A program made the position numbers and the translations under genes. Under the pieces are notes generated by a model. The model was not told where the DNA came from, made no database searches, and was given only the letters and a program-made list of their open reading frames with translations. Shown in pieces: positions 1-8,242 of a stretch of DNA of 64,000 nt. The first letter of the stretch is position 1, and each line of letters opens with the position of its first letter. The stretch spans positions 1,178,001 to 1,242,000 of the forward strand of contig NZ_CP038634.1 of NCBI RefSeq assembly GCF_004768545.1, in the 5' to 3' direction. The stretch comes from Cupriavidus oxalaticus (lineage in GTDB: Bacteria; Pseudomonadota; Gammaproteobacteria; Burkholderiales; Burkholderiaceae).

Positions 1-1564
1 CATCGGCATGGCCATAGCCACCTGGCCCCGGCGCGACGACCCCACCGTCCAGGCGTTCCTGGTGCTGGCCTTCGGCGCGGTGGTCTGGAGCGGCGGACGC
101 CTGCTTGAGATCAGTTCGACCGACCTGCCCGGGCGCATCCTGTGGGCCAAGATCCAGTACATCGGCATCGTCGCGGTGCCGATCGGCTGGCTGGTGGCGA
201 TGGTGCACCTGAGCCGCCCGCGCTACGTGGTGCCATGGTCGCGGCTGTGGCTGCCGGTGATGGCGGCAGTGGTGACAGTAGTGCTGGTCTTCACCAATGA
301 GCGGCACCACCTGGTCTGGACGCGCATTACGCTGATGCCGCCCGGGGTCGCGCCCGGCGCGGTGTTCGAGCATGGCGCGGGCTACGCCGTGGCGGCCTTC
401 TGGTCTTACTCGCTGCTGGCGCTGAGCTGGTTTTTCCTGATCACGGCCGAAGTGCCCAACGACGCCCTGTCGCGCCGCGGCCGCGTCATCCTGGCCGGCG
501 GCCTGGCGCTGCCGCTGATTGCCCATGTGGCTTACCTGAACCGCTGGACCGGCCCGCTGGGCGGCGACCTGACCCCGGCCACGTTTTCGCTGATGGCGGT
601 ACTGGTGTGGTTCTGCGCGCTGCGCACGCACCTCGACGATATCGGCCACTACGCCCGGCTGCGCGTGTTCGACGCGTTGCGCGAGGGCTGTGTGATCGTC
701 GACGCCAAGGGCGCGGTGGTGGAATTCAACCCCGCCGCGGCCCAGCTGTGGCCGCAGCTGCACCGCGGCAGCGCGGTGCCGGCAGGATGGGAGACGGCAC
801 TGGAATCGGCGCCGGGATCGGCTCAGGGACCGGCTCAGGGATCGGCTCAGGCTGCGCCCGGCCTTGCGCCCGCCACGCCGTTCGTGCCGCCGGGTGCCCC
901 GTTCGAGCTGGCTGTCGAACGCGTCGAGCGCCTGGACGGCAGGCAGATCGGCAGCCTGGTGTTCATGCGCGACATCAGCCGCTTCCAGTCGCGCGAGCTG
1001 GCGCTGACCGCGCGCCTCGGCCAGACCGAGGAGCAGCTGTGGCAGGTGCAGGCCGACCTCGACGTCGACGCGCTCACCGGCATCCCCAACCGGCGCTACT
1101 TCCAGCGCGAGTCGCTCGCCGCCGTGACCCGCGCGCATGAGCGCGGCCAGCCGCTGGGGCTGCTGATCCTGGATGTCGACCTGTTCAAGCAGTACAACGA
1201 CCTGCACGGCCACCTGGCGGGCGACGACTGCCTGCGCCAGATCGCCTGCGCGCTGGCCGGCACGGTAACGGGCGAGCAGTTCTGCGCGCGGCTGGGCGGC
1301 GAGGAATTCGCGGCGGTGCTGCCCGGCGCATCGCGCGAAGAGACTCGCGACGTGGCGCGCCGCATGGTCGCCGCGGTGCGCGAGCTTGGCATCGCGCACC
1401 GCGGCACGCCGGTGCAGCCCGTGGTGACGATCAGCGTGGGCGCGGTCTGCGCCGTGCCCGAGTCGCCGCGGCTGGAGCCGCTGCTGCACCGCGCCGACAG
1501 CGCGATGTACCGCGCCAAGCGCGCGGGCCGCAACCGGTACATGGTGGATGGCGAAGCGGCCTGA
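1..1564 (+). CDS. Membrane diguanylate cyclase (5' partial)
   Basis: The reading frame is open to the left edge, and the first in-window ATG (base 8) falls inside a membrane region, so the 5' end is probably missing. The visible N-terminal ~200 residues are hydrophobic and resemble the 7TM sensor region of histidine-kinase-type receptors (HisKA_7TM); the first helix appears to lie outside. A weak PAS-like segment follows, containing a Gly/Ser/Ala/Gln-rich linker, then a GGDEF domain with signature RLGGEEF near residues 427-433 counted from base 8. GGEEF is a catalytically competent variant, so c-di-GMP synthesis from GTP is expected. No RxxD inhibitory site is visible five residues upstream. 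It ends 27 bases before the convergent ubiT. Confidence 0.88.
   Translation, partial: IGMAIATWPRRDDPTVQAFLVLAFGAVVWSGGRLLEISSTDLPGRILWAKIQYIGIVAVPIGWLVAMVHLSRPRYVVPWSRLWLPVMAAVVTVVLVFTNERHHLVWTRITLMPPGVAPGAVFEHGAGYAVAAFWSYSLLALSWFFLITAEVPNDALSRRGRVILAGGLALPLIAHVAYLNRWTGPLGGDLTPATFSLMAVLVWFCALRTHLDDIGHYARLRVFDALREGCVIVDAKGAVVEFNPAAAQLWPQLHRGSAVPAGWETALESAPGSAQGPAQGSAQAAPGLAPATPFVPPGAPFELAVERVERLDGRQIGSLVFMRDISRFQSRELALTARLGQTEEQLWQVQADLDVDALTGIPNRRYFQRESLAAVTRAHERGQPLGLLILDVDLFKQYNDLHGHLAGDDCLRQIACALAGTVTGEQFCARLGGEEFAAVLPGASREETRDVARRMVAAVRELGIAHRGTPVQPVVTISVGAVCAVPESPRLEPLLHRADSAMYRAKRAGRNRYMVDGEAA
790..862 (+). repeat. Imperfect tandem repeat in cyclase linker
   Basis: Copies of a GGCTCAGGGA-containing unit (about 12-15 bases) follow one another and encode alternating Gly-Ser-Ala-Gln / Gly-Pro-Ala-Gln in the linker before the GGDEF domain. 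The repeat is in frame and probably slippage-prone. Confidence 0.6.
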
Positions 1565-1591
1565 CCAGCCGTGGCCAGAACATGGCGCCGG

Positions 1592-2062
1592 CTAACCCGC
1601 GCGTACCGTCAGCGCGCCCTGCAGCGCCACCAGCCGCGCCGCCGCCTGGCTGACCCACGCCGGCCGCGGCGCCGCATCGAGCCAGTACTTGACCTCGAGC
1701 CCGAGCGCGGTGTCGCCGCTGATCACCAGCTTGCGCTGGAAGAACAGCGTGTCGGTGTCGGCCTCGCCGCCGAGCAGCCGCAGGTAGTCGACCGCGGCGG
1801 CGCGCAGCGTCAGCGCGGGTTCGCCGCTGCCGGCACCGGCGGTGCGGAAGCACCCGCCTTCGCAGCGGAACGGCACTTCCAGCCCCAGGTCCTGCACCGT
1901 CAGCAGGAATACATGGCCTTCCAGCGCGGCCGGCGGCTCCAGCCAGCCGGCGCGCCGCGCCAGTTCCAGCGCTGCCACCAGCGGCAGCGCGCGCGCCCGC
2001 GCCGGCATGCGCCGGTGCACGCCGGCCATCAGCTTGTGCAATGGGCTTGTGTTCGCATTCAT
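1592..2062 (-). CDS. ubiT: UbiT, SCP2-domain accessory factor of O2-independent ubiquinone synthesis
   Basis: A 156-residue SCP2-type lipid-binding protein. The N-terminus (MNANTSPLHKLM...) and the hydrophobic SCP2 core, with a stretch ending in LVISGDTALGLEVKYWLD, match UbiT. In E. coli UbiT works with UbiU and UbiV to build ubiquinone without oxygen, probably by presenting the prenylated intermediates. The start is set by an ATGA overlap with the stop of ubiV, which implies translational coupling. It is last in ubiU-ubiV-ubiT. E. coli UbiT is slightly longer (about 174 residues). Assignment rests on the domain plus the unmistakable neighbours. Confidence 0.9.
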   Translation of the reverse strand: MNANTSPLHKLMAGVHRRMPARARALPLVAALELARRAGWLEPPAALEGHVFLLTVQDLGLEVPFRCEGGCFRTAGAGSGEPALTLRAAAVDYLRLLGGEADTDTLFFQRKLVISGDTALGLEVKYWLDAAPRPAWVSQAAARLVALQGALTVRAG

Positions 2063-3066
2063 GCCCGTGCCTCCCACGCAATGCCGGCGCCGCCGTGCCA
2101 GTAGCCGTTGCAGGGCTGCGCCCCCGCCGGGGCGATGCCGCTGGGCGCCGGCGCGCGCTCGCCCGCGCGGATCGCCGCCAGTTGTTGCACCACCTCCAGC
2201 GTGCCGGTCGAGTGCGGGCTGACGCGCAGCATGTCCACGCCCATCGCGGCCATGGCGAGCGCCTCGGCGCACAGGTCGAGGCAGGTCGCGCTCTGGGTCT
2301 GCACGCCGTTGAGCGTGAAGAACGCCTGGCCTTCGCCGGTGGCGGCGACCAGGCCGTCGGGGTAGTCCATGCAGCGGAATTCGCAGCTGTCCTTGCGCAG
2401 CCGATGGTGGCGCGCAGTGAAGCAGCGCGCCGAGAACGCCAGCGGCATGCGGCCCCAGACAAAGGTTTCGACGCCAACGCCACCCGGCCGCGCCGCGGCC
2501 AGCGCGGCCAGCGTGCGGCCGTCCATTTCCACCGGCACGACGCAGCCGGCCGCGCCCAGCCCGGACAGCCACGCCAGCGTGTCGGCGTGGTAGACGTTCA
2601 GGTGCGGGCCGGCGATGAAAGGCCGCCCGCCCATGCAGCGCACCGCGCCAAGGTCATTGGCCTCGACCAGGTAGTCGTGCTGCTCGCAGGCGCGGCGCAT
2701 CCAGGCGATGTCGGTATCGGACTCCACCAGCACCGGGGTGGACAACACCACCTCCTTGCCGGCATCGCGCAGCATCTGCGCAATCTCCAGCCACTGCGCG
2801 TGGCGCAGTTCGTGGCGCCGCGTGCAGACGGTCTCGCCGAGGTAGACGCGGTCCACCGGGGCATCGGCGACGGCGGCGTAGAACTGCAGCACGCGCTCGC
2901 GCGGCCAGTAGTACAGCAGCGGGCCGAGGGCGATGCCGAATTGCGGTGCAGTATGTTGCGAGACAGCTCGAGGCGCGGTCGCCGTGGCGGTATCGGGCAT
3001 GGCAGGTTCCATCGTGGCAAGGGTGGCGGGGAGATCGACGGGGCGATTTAGGCTGGTCGCGTCCAT
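2059..3066 (-). CDS. ubiV: UbiV, U32-family [4Fe-4S] subunit of anaerobic ubiquinone hydroxylation
   Basis: A U32 'peptidase'-family protein of about 335 residues with the UbiV signature ALGPLLYYWPRE near residue 46. Four cysteines match the cluster ligands known in UbiV: C81 and the group C215, C228, C232. UbiU-UbiV form a heterodimer that hydroxylates the ubiquinone ring without O2, using prephenate as oxygen donor in E. coli. The start is uncertain: ATG at 3081 (overlapping ubiU), 3066, 3012 or 3000 are in frame. The conserved part begins near residue 43 of this version and only the 3000 start has a GGAA upstream, so the true protein may be about 22 residues shorter. Confidence 0.92.
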   Translation of the reverse strand: MDATSLNRPVDLPATLATMEPAMPDTATATAPRAVSQHTAPQFGIALGPLLYYWPRERVLQFYAAVADAPVDRVYLGETVCTRRHELRHAQWLEIAQMLRDAGKEVVLSTPVLVESDTDIAWMRRACEQHDYLVEANDLGAVRCMGGRPFIAGPHLNVYHADTLAWLSGLGAAGCVVPVEMDGRTLAALAAARPGGVGVETFVWGRMPLAFSARCFTARHHRLRKDSCEFRCMDYPDGLVAATGEGQAFFTLNGVQTQSATCLDLCAEALAMAAMGVDMLRVSPHSTGTLEVVQQLAAIRAGERAPAPSGIAPAGAQPCNGYWHGGAGIAWEARA

Positions 3067-3071
3067 CCGCG

Positions 3072-4130
3072 TCACCGCCATGGCCGGTCGTAGGCGCCCT
3101 GGGTCACCTGGTCGCCCTCGGCATGGCGGCCCAGCGTGGCCTGCCACTCCTGGCGCGGCGCAAAGCGTGCGGGATCGCCACAGGCGTCGTCGATGGCGGC
3201 GCGCAGCACGCCGACCACATCGGCGACGTAGCGCGGGCTGCGCTGCCGGCCTTCGATCTTGATCGCAGCGATGCCCATGCCGACCAGCGCCGGCAGCAGG
3301 GACAGCGCATTGAGGCTGGTGGGCTCTTCCAGCACGTAGCCGCGCTCGCCCTCCACCTCGAAGCGGCCCTTGCACAAGGTCGGATAGCCGGCCGGCTCGC
3401 CGGGCGCGTAGCTGTCGATCAGGATGCCTGACAGGCGCGCCTGCATGGTGCCGTCCTGCTCGGTCCAGCGCACCGCGTGCGCGGGCGAGCAGACCCCCTT
3501 GTTGTTGGGCGAATCCCCGGTCGCGTACGACGACAGCAGGCAGCGCCCTTCGGCCATCACGCACAGGCTGCCGAAGCCGAATACTTCCAGCTCGACGCTG
3601 GTCTGCCGCGCCAGCTTGCCGATCTGCGCCAGCGACAGCACGCGCGGCAGCACCACGCGGCGGATATTGAAGCGCTCGCGCATCAGCTCGATGGCATCGG
3701 CATGCGTGGCCGAGCCCTGCACCGACAGGTGCAGGCGCAGCCGCGGATGGCGCTCGCAGGCGTAGCCCATCAGGCCGGCGTCGGCCATGATGACCGCGTC
3801 GGCACCCAGTTCCGCCGCGGCGTCGACGGCGCGGTGCCACTGCGGCACCGCACCCATCTGCGCGAAGGTGTTGATCGCGAACAGCACTTCGGCGCCGCGG
3901 GCGTGGGCTTCGGCGACGCCGGTGCGGATGTCGGCCTCGGTAAAGTTCAGGCCGCCGAAGTTGCGCGCATTGGTGGCATCGCGCAGGCCCAGGTAGACCG
4001 CGTCGGCGCCGTGCTGCAGCGCCATGCGCAGCGCCGCCAGCGAGCCGGCGGGCGCAACCAGCTGGGGCCGGCGTGGCGCGCAGGCAGGCGCGACGGTGGC
4101 CGCATCCGGGCCAGTAGAGGCAGTTGTCAT
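3072..4130 (-). CDS. ubiU: UbiU, U32-family [4Fe-4S] partner of UbiV
   Basis: A 352-residue U32-family protein beginning near MTTASTGPDA, with the family opening QLVAPAGSLAALRMALQHGA. Cysteines at about 190, 197, 214 and 253 match the four [4Fe-4S] ligands of UbiU. It acts with UbiV in O2-independent ring hydroxylation of ubiquinone precursors. First gene of ubiU-ubiV-ubiT, separated from or overlapping ubiV by only a few bases. The divergent upstream region carries two FNR-like half-palindromes, consistent with induction at low oxygen (inference). Distinguished from the tRNA-hydroxylation enzyme TrhP by length, cysteine pattern and the ubiV/ubiT neighbours. Confidence 0.93.
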   Translation of the reverse strand: MTTASTGPDAATVAPACAPRRPQLVAPAGSLAALRMALQHGADAVYLGLRDATNARNFGGLNFTEADIRTGVAEAHARGAEVLFAINTFAQMGAVPQWHRAVDAAAELGADAVIMADAGLMGYACERHPRLRLHLSVQGSATHADAIELMRERFNIRRVVLPRVLSLAQIGKLARQTSVELEVFGFGSLCVMAEGRCLLSSYATGDSPNNKGVCSPAHAVRWTEQDGTMQARLSGILIDSYAPGEPAGYPTLCKGRFEVEGERGYVLEEPTSLNALSLLPALVGMGIAAIKIEGRQRSPRYVADVVGVLRAAIDDACGDPARFAPRQEWQATLGRHAEGDQVTQGAYDRPWR

Positions 4131-4202
4131 GGTGTGGGAAAACAGGACAAAAAACAGGACAAAGACAGCGGCCGATGCTAGCCACGCGCTGGCGCAAGGG
4201 GC

Positions 4203-4216
4203 TTGATCGCGCGCAA
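4203..4216. promoter_or_regulatory. FNR/Dnr-like box upstream of ubiU
   Basis: TTGATCGCGCGCAA compared with the FNR/Dnr consensus TTGAT-N4-ATCAA: the left half is perfect and the right half matches 3 of 5. It lies 73 bases upstream of the ubiU ATG. Assignment is by eye only. Confidence 0.4.
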
Positions 4217-4292
4217 ACCCGCACCAACGGCACATGGCTGGCGCCGGCGTATGCCGGTCGGCGTAGGCCGATGGCAGGCAGCGCCCGTGGGC

Positions 4293-4306
4293 TTGACCTG
4301 CGGCAA
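4293..4306. promoter_or_regulatory. Weak FNR/Dnr-like box in the ubiU-NMO divergent region
   Basis: TTGACCTGCGGCAA, matching TTGAT-N4-ATCAA at 4 of 5 and 3 of 5 in its two halves, 97 bases upstream of the nitronate monooxygenase start. Weaker than the 4203 site. Confidence 0.25.
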
Positions 4307-4402
4307 ACGCAGGGGCTTTCCGCTGTGCCACGCTTCGCCAGTCACCCCCCGCGCCAGGCCGGCTGCCGGCCACACGCGATTCACCTTCCGGAGATCCCTT
4401 TT

Positions 4403-5578
4403 ATGAACGAACACTGGCTGAAGCTGGCCGGCCGCCGCCTGTTGCCCATCGTGCAGGGCGGCATGGGCATCGGCATCTCGGCGCACCGGCTTGCCGGCGC
4501 AGTGGCACGCGAGAACGGCGTGGGCACCATCGCCAGCATCGACCTGCGCCACCACCATCCCGACCTGATGGCGCGCACCCGCGGCGTGCGCGACAAGGCG
4601 GGCATCGAAGCCGCCAACCTCGAGGCGCTCGACCGCGAGATCCGCGCCGCGCGCACGCTGTCGGAAGGCCGCGGGCTGATCGCGGTCAACGTGATGAAGG
4701 CGGTGGGCTCGCATGCCTCGCTGGTGCGCCAGGCGTGCGAAAGCGGCGCCGATGCCATCGTGATGGGCGCAGGGCTGCCGCTGGACCTGCCCGAGCTGGC
4801 CGCCGGCCACCCCGGGGTGGCGCTGATCCCGATCCTGTCGGAATCCCGCGGCATCGGCCTGGTGCTGCGCCGCTGGATGAAGAAGGGCCGCCTGCCCGAT
4901 GCCATCGTGGTCGAGCACCCGGCCCATGCCGGCGGCCACCTTGGCGCCGCCACCATCCAGGACCTGTCCGAGCCGCGCTTTTCGTTCTCGCGCGTGCTGG
5001 CCGAGTGCCGCGACCTGTTCCAGTCGCTGGGGCTGGCATGGGACAGCATCCCGCTGATTCTCGCCGGCGGCATCGACAGCCATGCCAAGGTGCGCCACTG
5101 GCTCAACGAGGGCGCCGCCGCGGTGCAGCTCGGCACCGCCTTTGCCGTCACCGAGGAATGCGATGCGCATCCGGCCTTCAAGCAGGTGCTGGCCACGGCG
5201 CGGCCCGAGACGCTGCGCGAGTTCACCAGCGTGGCCGGCCTGCCGGCGCGCGCGGTGCTGACGCCGTGGCTGTCGCGCTACCTGTCGAGCGAAGCCAGGC
5301 TGCAGCGCCGCGCCAAGGTACGAGAGTGCCTGGAAGGGTTCGATTGCCTGCAATCGTGCGGCCTGCGCGACGGCATTGCGCGCATCGGCCAGTTCTGCAT
5401 CGACCTCAAGCTCGCGCAGGCGGTACGTGGCGACGTGGAACGCGGGCTGTTCTTCCGCGGCAGGGGCGCGCTGCCGTTCGGCGAGGCGATCCGCCCGGTG
5501 GCCGAGCTGATCCACTACCTGATGACAGGGGAAAAGCCAGCGGCGCTGGCTTCTGCCAAGGTGGCCGCTACGGCCTGA
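4403..5578 (+). CDS. Nitronate monooxygenase / 2-nitropropane dioxygenase family flavoprotein
   Basis: A 391-residue TIM-barrel FMN protein of the NMO/NPD family. It opens with PIVQGGMGIGIS, the phosphate/flavin-binding start typical of the family, and carries the conserved HAGGHLG motif near residue 175. A cysteine-bearing C-terminal segment (C-x5-C-x3-C) follows. Family members oxidise nitronates or reduce quinones/flavins; the physiological substrate cannot be told from sequence. The ATG is preceded by GGAGAT at 4390. It is divergent from ubiU and convergent with the Crp/Fnr gene, inside a block devoted to nitrogen-oxide and low-oxygen physiology, so a role in handling nitro or nitrosative by-products is plausible but unproven. 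Confidence 0.8.
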   Translation: MNEHWLKLAGRRLLPIVQGGMGIGISAHRLAGAVARENGVGTIASIDLRHHHPDLMARTRGVRDKAGIEAANLEALDREIRAARTLSEGRGLIAVNVMKAVGSHASLVRQACESGADAIVMGAGLPLDLPELAAGHPGVALIPILSESRGIGLVLRRWMKKGRLPDAIVVEHPAHAGGHLGAATIQDLSEPRFSFSRVLAECRDLFQSLGLAWDSIPLILAGGIDSHAKVRHWLNEGAAAVQLGTAFAVTEECDAHPAFKQVLATARPETLREFTSVAGLPARAVLTPWLSRYLSSEARLQRRAKVRECLEGFDCLQSCGLRDGIARIGQFCIDLKLAQAVRGDVERGLFFRGRGALPFGEAIRPVAELIHYLMTGEKPAALASAKVAATA

Positions 5579-5584
5579 GCCTGC

Positions 5585-5615
5585 GTGCCGCGTCCGGATC
5601 CCCGGCACGCGGCAC
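5585..5615. terminator. Stem-loop between convergent NMO and Crp/Fnr genes
   Basis: Nine-base arms GTGCCGCGT / ACGCGGCAC enclose a further CCGG/CCGG pairing, giving a strong GC hairpin seven bases after the NMO stop. No T-run follows, so it may be a barrier or processing hairpin rather than a classical intrinsic terminator. Confidence 0.45.
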
Positions 5616-5617
5616 CG

Positions 5618-5644
5618 GACGTGCCTGACGTGCCTGACGTGCCG
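5618..5644. repeat. Three tandem 9-base repeats
   Basis: The 9-mer GACGTGCCT is repeated three times (last copy imperfect) just before the end of the convergent Crp/Fnr gene. No function is evident. Confidence 0.55.
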
Positions 5645-5648
5645 ACAT

Positions 5649-6341
5649 TCAGGCCACCGCCGGCTCCTCCACGCCGGCCTGGCGCGCCAACCCATCCGGA
5701 TCGATCAGGTAGATCTTGCCGCGCTCGATCCGCACCAGCCGCTCGGCGCAGAACCTGTGCATCACGCGCGACAGGGTCTCGGGCGTAATCCCCAGCTTTG
5801 ACGCAATCACGCGCTGCGTGCAGGCCAGCCAGGTGCGCCGCGTGGCAAACGCCTGCTCGCGCAGGAAGCCAGCCACGCGCTGCAGCGCGGTCTGCAGGCT
5901 GATCGCCTCGATGTCGCGCATCAGCCCATGCAGCCGGCCCGACAGGTTGCGCAACAGCTGCGCGGCCAGCAGCGGCTCCTGCATGACGGCCTGCCACAGC
6001 GCCGCCTTGCCGATCTGCAGCACCAGCGTGCGCGTCTGCGCCTGGCAGGCCATGCGCCCCGGCACGTCCAGGCAGAGCAGGTCTTCGCCGAAGGCCGCGC
6101 CCGGGCCGAATACTTCGATGGCGCGCTCGCAGGCGGCCTCGTCGCCGGCGGGCGGCTGCAGCGCCAGCTTGAGCAGGCCCTCCGCCACGATATAGAGGCC
6201 GGCGCACGGCTCGCCGCCACGGAACAGGTATTCGCCCTTGCGCAGGCAGCGCAGCGTGGCCGCGGCGCGCAACTGCGCCACCACGGCCGCATCGACGCCG
6301 CGGAACAACGGCAGCGCTTCCAGGTTGATGGCTTCACCCAT
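5649..6341 (-). CDS. Crp/Fnr-family transcription regulator (Dnr/NnrR-like)
   Basis: A 230-residue regulator: a cyclic-nucleotide-type beta-roll (about residues 8-130), a dimerisation helix, and a C-terminal winged helix-turn-helix (about 165-220) with the recognition-helix context KLGITPETLSRVMHRF. The N-terminus lacks the four-cysteine [4Fe-4S] motif of true FNR, so sensing is more like the Dnr/NnrR (NO-responsive) or other Crp types. The start is fixed by AAGGAGG eight bases upstream of ATG 6341. It overlaps the end of the membrane-protein gene by 8 bases and is last in the hemerythrin operon, which suggests nitrogen-oxide or oxygen control of that operon and perhaps of ubiUVT. Confidence 0.88.
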   Translation of the reverse strand: MGEAINLEALPLFRGVDAAVVAQLRAAATLRCLRKGEYLFRGGEPCAGLYIVAEGLLKLALQPPAGDEAACERAIEVFGPGAAFGEDLLCLDVPGRMACQAQTRTLVLQIGKAALWQAVMQEPLLAAQLLRNLSGRLHGLMRDIEAISLQTALQRVAGFLREQAFATRRTWLACTQRVIASKLGITPETLSRVMHRFCAERLVRIERGKIYLIDPDGLARQAGVEEPAVA

Positions 6342-7677
6342 GGTGATGACCTCCTTCGGCATGACTGCGTTCAGCATTCCAGGCCGCATGGCGCGGCGGC
6401 AGGCCGCCACTGCGGCGCATCTGCCGCATGCAGCGCAACGCGGACAACAATTGCCAGCCGAGCCAGGCATTGGCCGCGGCAAGCAGCAGGCCGCCGGCGC
6501 GGGCCAGCGGCACCGGCGCCAGCGGCAGCACCAGTAGCAGCAGGTAGGCCGCCAGCAGCAGCCACGCCTGGCGGCGCTGCCGGGCGGGCACGATGATGGC
6601 CTGCATGGCCGGCACGCGCGCGCGCGGCGGCAGCAGCCGGCGCAAGTGCAGCCAGACCAGGAACGGCACGATCTTGCCGAGCATCGCGGTGACCGGCAGC
6701 ACGCCGGTGCCGATGAGCGCCATGGTGCCGGCCCACCACGCCAGCGGTGCAGCCAATGCGGGCCACACGATCGCCGCCGCGCCCAGCACGGCCGCGCCCA
6801 GCATGCTGGCGCAGGCCACCGGCCACAGCAGCCACAGCGGGTCCTGGCGGCGCCGCGCGCGCAGGGTGCCGGCCAGCCCGAACGCGGCCACCACGGCGAC
6901 GAACGCCAGCCACGCCAGCAGCACCGCCTGGCCCAGGGCAGGCTGGCCGGGCCATAGCAGGGTTGCGCCGCTGAACAGCGCCAGCGGCACCCAGTGCGCC
7001 ATCGGCAGGCCACGCGCCAGCGCAGCCGGCAGGCGCCGCGTCTGCCAGAACATCGGCAACACGGTGGTGGCCACGCCGGCCACCAGTGCCGCCAGCCATC
7101 CGCCCAGCGCCCAGGCCATATGCATGTCGAGCACCGGCGCCACCGGCACCTGCCACCAGCCGCCGAAGGTGCCGGCAAGCGCGATGCCGCACAGCACCGC
7201 GGCCAGCAGCGGCGCGCCGATGCCGGCCAGCGTGCGCGTGGTGGCGTCGACCGCGGCCACGCGCCGTCCGGCAATGAGCAGCAGCGCGCCGGCAAGCAAC
7301 AGCAGCAGGCCGGCCGCGGCGGCGGCCTGCATGCCTTGCGGCATGCCGCCAAGCAGCCCGAAGCCCAGCCCGGCGGCCACGCCGGCACCGGCCACGGCGA
7401 CAAACGGTGCCAGCACGCCGGCACCCGGCACGGCCACGCCCGCCACCACCGGCATCATCTGGAACAACGCGCCCACCATCACCGGCATCAGCATGCCCAG
7501 CGCGAGCACATGGACCGCCACCAGCGCCAGCGGCGCAAAGCGGTCCGGCAAGCCGCCGGCGGGCCCCGCCGCGAGCAGCAACCCTGCCGCGGCGCCCAGC
7601 CACGGCGCCGGCACCAGGCAACCGAACACCACCGCGGGACGCGGCGCGCGCTCGTAATCGAGGTTGGCGGCCTTCAT
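6334..7677 (-). CDS. Polytopic membrane protein, NnrS- or heme-copper-oxidase-I-like
   Basis: 447 residues, almost entirely hydrophobic, with about 12 predicted membrane helices. Histidine/methionine-bearing helices such as VAVHVLALGMLMPVMVGALF and LDMHMAWALGG recall NnrS and the subunit-I fold of heme-copper oxidases, but I cannot assign either family with certainty. The C-terminus ends in a His-rich tail (EGGHHHG). It lies 24 bases downstream of the hemerythrin gene and overlaps the regulator gene, so the three form one operon. NnrS proteins protect against nitric oxide and sit near Crp/Fnr regulators, which fits. Heme or copper binding is inference. Confidence 0.6.
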   Translation of the reverse strand: MKAANLDYERAPRPAVVFGCLVPAPWLGAAAGLLLAAGPAGGLPDRFAPLALVAVHVLALGMLMPVMVGALFQMMPVVAGVAVPGAGVLAPFVAVAGAGVAAGLGFGLLGGMPQGMQAAAAAGLLLLLAGALLLIAGRRVAAVDATTRTLAGIGAPLLAAVLCGIALAGTFGGWWQVPVAPVLDMHMAWALGGWLAALVAGVATTVLPMFWQTRRLPAALARGLPMAHWVPLALFSGATLLWPGQPALGQAVLLAWLAFVAVVAAFGLAGTLRARRRQDPLWLLWPVACASMLGAAVLGAAAIVWPALAAPLAWWAGTMALIGTGVLPVTAMLGKIVPFLVWLHLRRLLPPRARVPAMQAIIVPARQRRQAWLLLAAYLLLLVLPLAPVPLARAGGLLLAAANAWLGWQLLSALRCMRQMRRSGGLPPRHAAWNAERSHAEGGHHHG

Positions 7678-7701
7678 CTGGGTTGCCCTGCGTCGCCAGC
7701 G

Positions 7702-8127
7702 CTAGGCAATGCCGTCGAGCACGGCGTCGAGCCCCGGCACGTGCGCGCGGCACATCGGGAACAGCACATTCTCTTCCTTGATGTTGTGCTGCTGCAGCAG
7801 CACCACCAGCGTGTCGGTCTCGGCCGCGAGCGCATTGGCGTCGCGCAGCGACAGCCATTCGCGCACGTTGTCCACCAGCGCGCGCACTTCGTCGTGTTCT
7901 TGTCGCATCACGGCGGTCGGGCCGCCGGCCATGCCGGTGGCCTGCTCGAAGGCGGGGAACAGCCGTGCCTCTTCCGCGCCGAAATTGCCGGCCAGCGCGG
8001 TCTCCAGCTCGGCGAAGGCCGCGGCGGCCTCTGTCCAGCCGGCTTCGCGCAGCGCGCCTTCCAGGCGTGCCAGCGCGGCGTCGCAACTGCGGTGCTGCTG
8101 CACCAGGGTGTCGATGCCATCAGACAT
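7702..8127 (-). CDS. Hemerythrin-like (HHE) domain protein
   Basis: A 141-residue four-helix HHE-domain protein. Likely di-iron ligands lie in QQHRSCD (about residue 12), the EEARLFP segment, RQEHDEV (about 79) and QQHNIKEEN (about 114). The position before EEARLFP, often His, is Asn here (NFGAEEARLFP), so one ligand may differ. Relatives bind O2 or NO, or repair iron-sulfur clusters. ATG 8127 has GGAGAA upstream. First gene of the operon with the polytopic protein and the Crp/Fnr regulator, and divergent from the narX-like gene; an NO/O2-sensing or scavenging role is inferred from this context. Confidence 0.85.
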   Translation of the reverse strand: MSDGIDTLVQQHRSCDAALARLEGALREAGWTEAAAAFAELETALAGNFGAEEARLFPAFEQATGMAGGPTAVMRQEHDEVRALVDNVREWLSLRDANALAAETDTLVVLLQQHNIKEENVLFPMCRAHVPGLDAVLDGIA

Positions 8128-8186
8128 GGTGTGGATTCTCCGGACCGGTATTGACCGGATGCTAGGGCGCGGCCCGGCGTGGGGAT

Positions 8187-8200
8187 TTGATCGGGAATAA
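8187..8200. promoter_or_regulatory. FNR/Dnr-like box upstream of the hemerythrin operon
   Basis: TTGATCGGGAATAA: one perfect TTGAT/ATCAA half-site with the opposite half matching 3 of 5. It is 60 bases upstream of the hemerythrin ATG. Confidence 0.35.
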
Positions 8201-8242
8201 GTCGGGCGCCAATAGCCGGTGTAAGGGGACTGGCGTGTCGAT

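Noticed and set aside
2108..3051. Plus-strand frames opposite ubiV
   Set aside because: Antisense to a gene with conserved cluster-binding cysteines; no domain in the translation.
6371..8086. 571-codon frame spanning the hemerythrin and membrane genes on the same strand
   Set aside because: It is out of frame with both real genes and Arg/Ala-rich; the real products have clear domains and ribosome sites.
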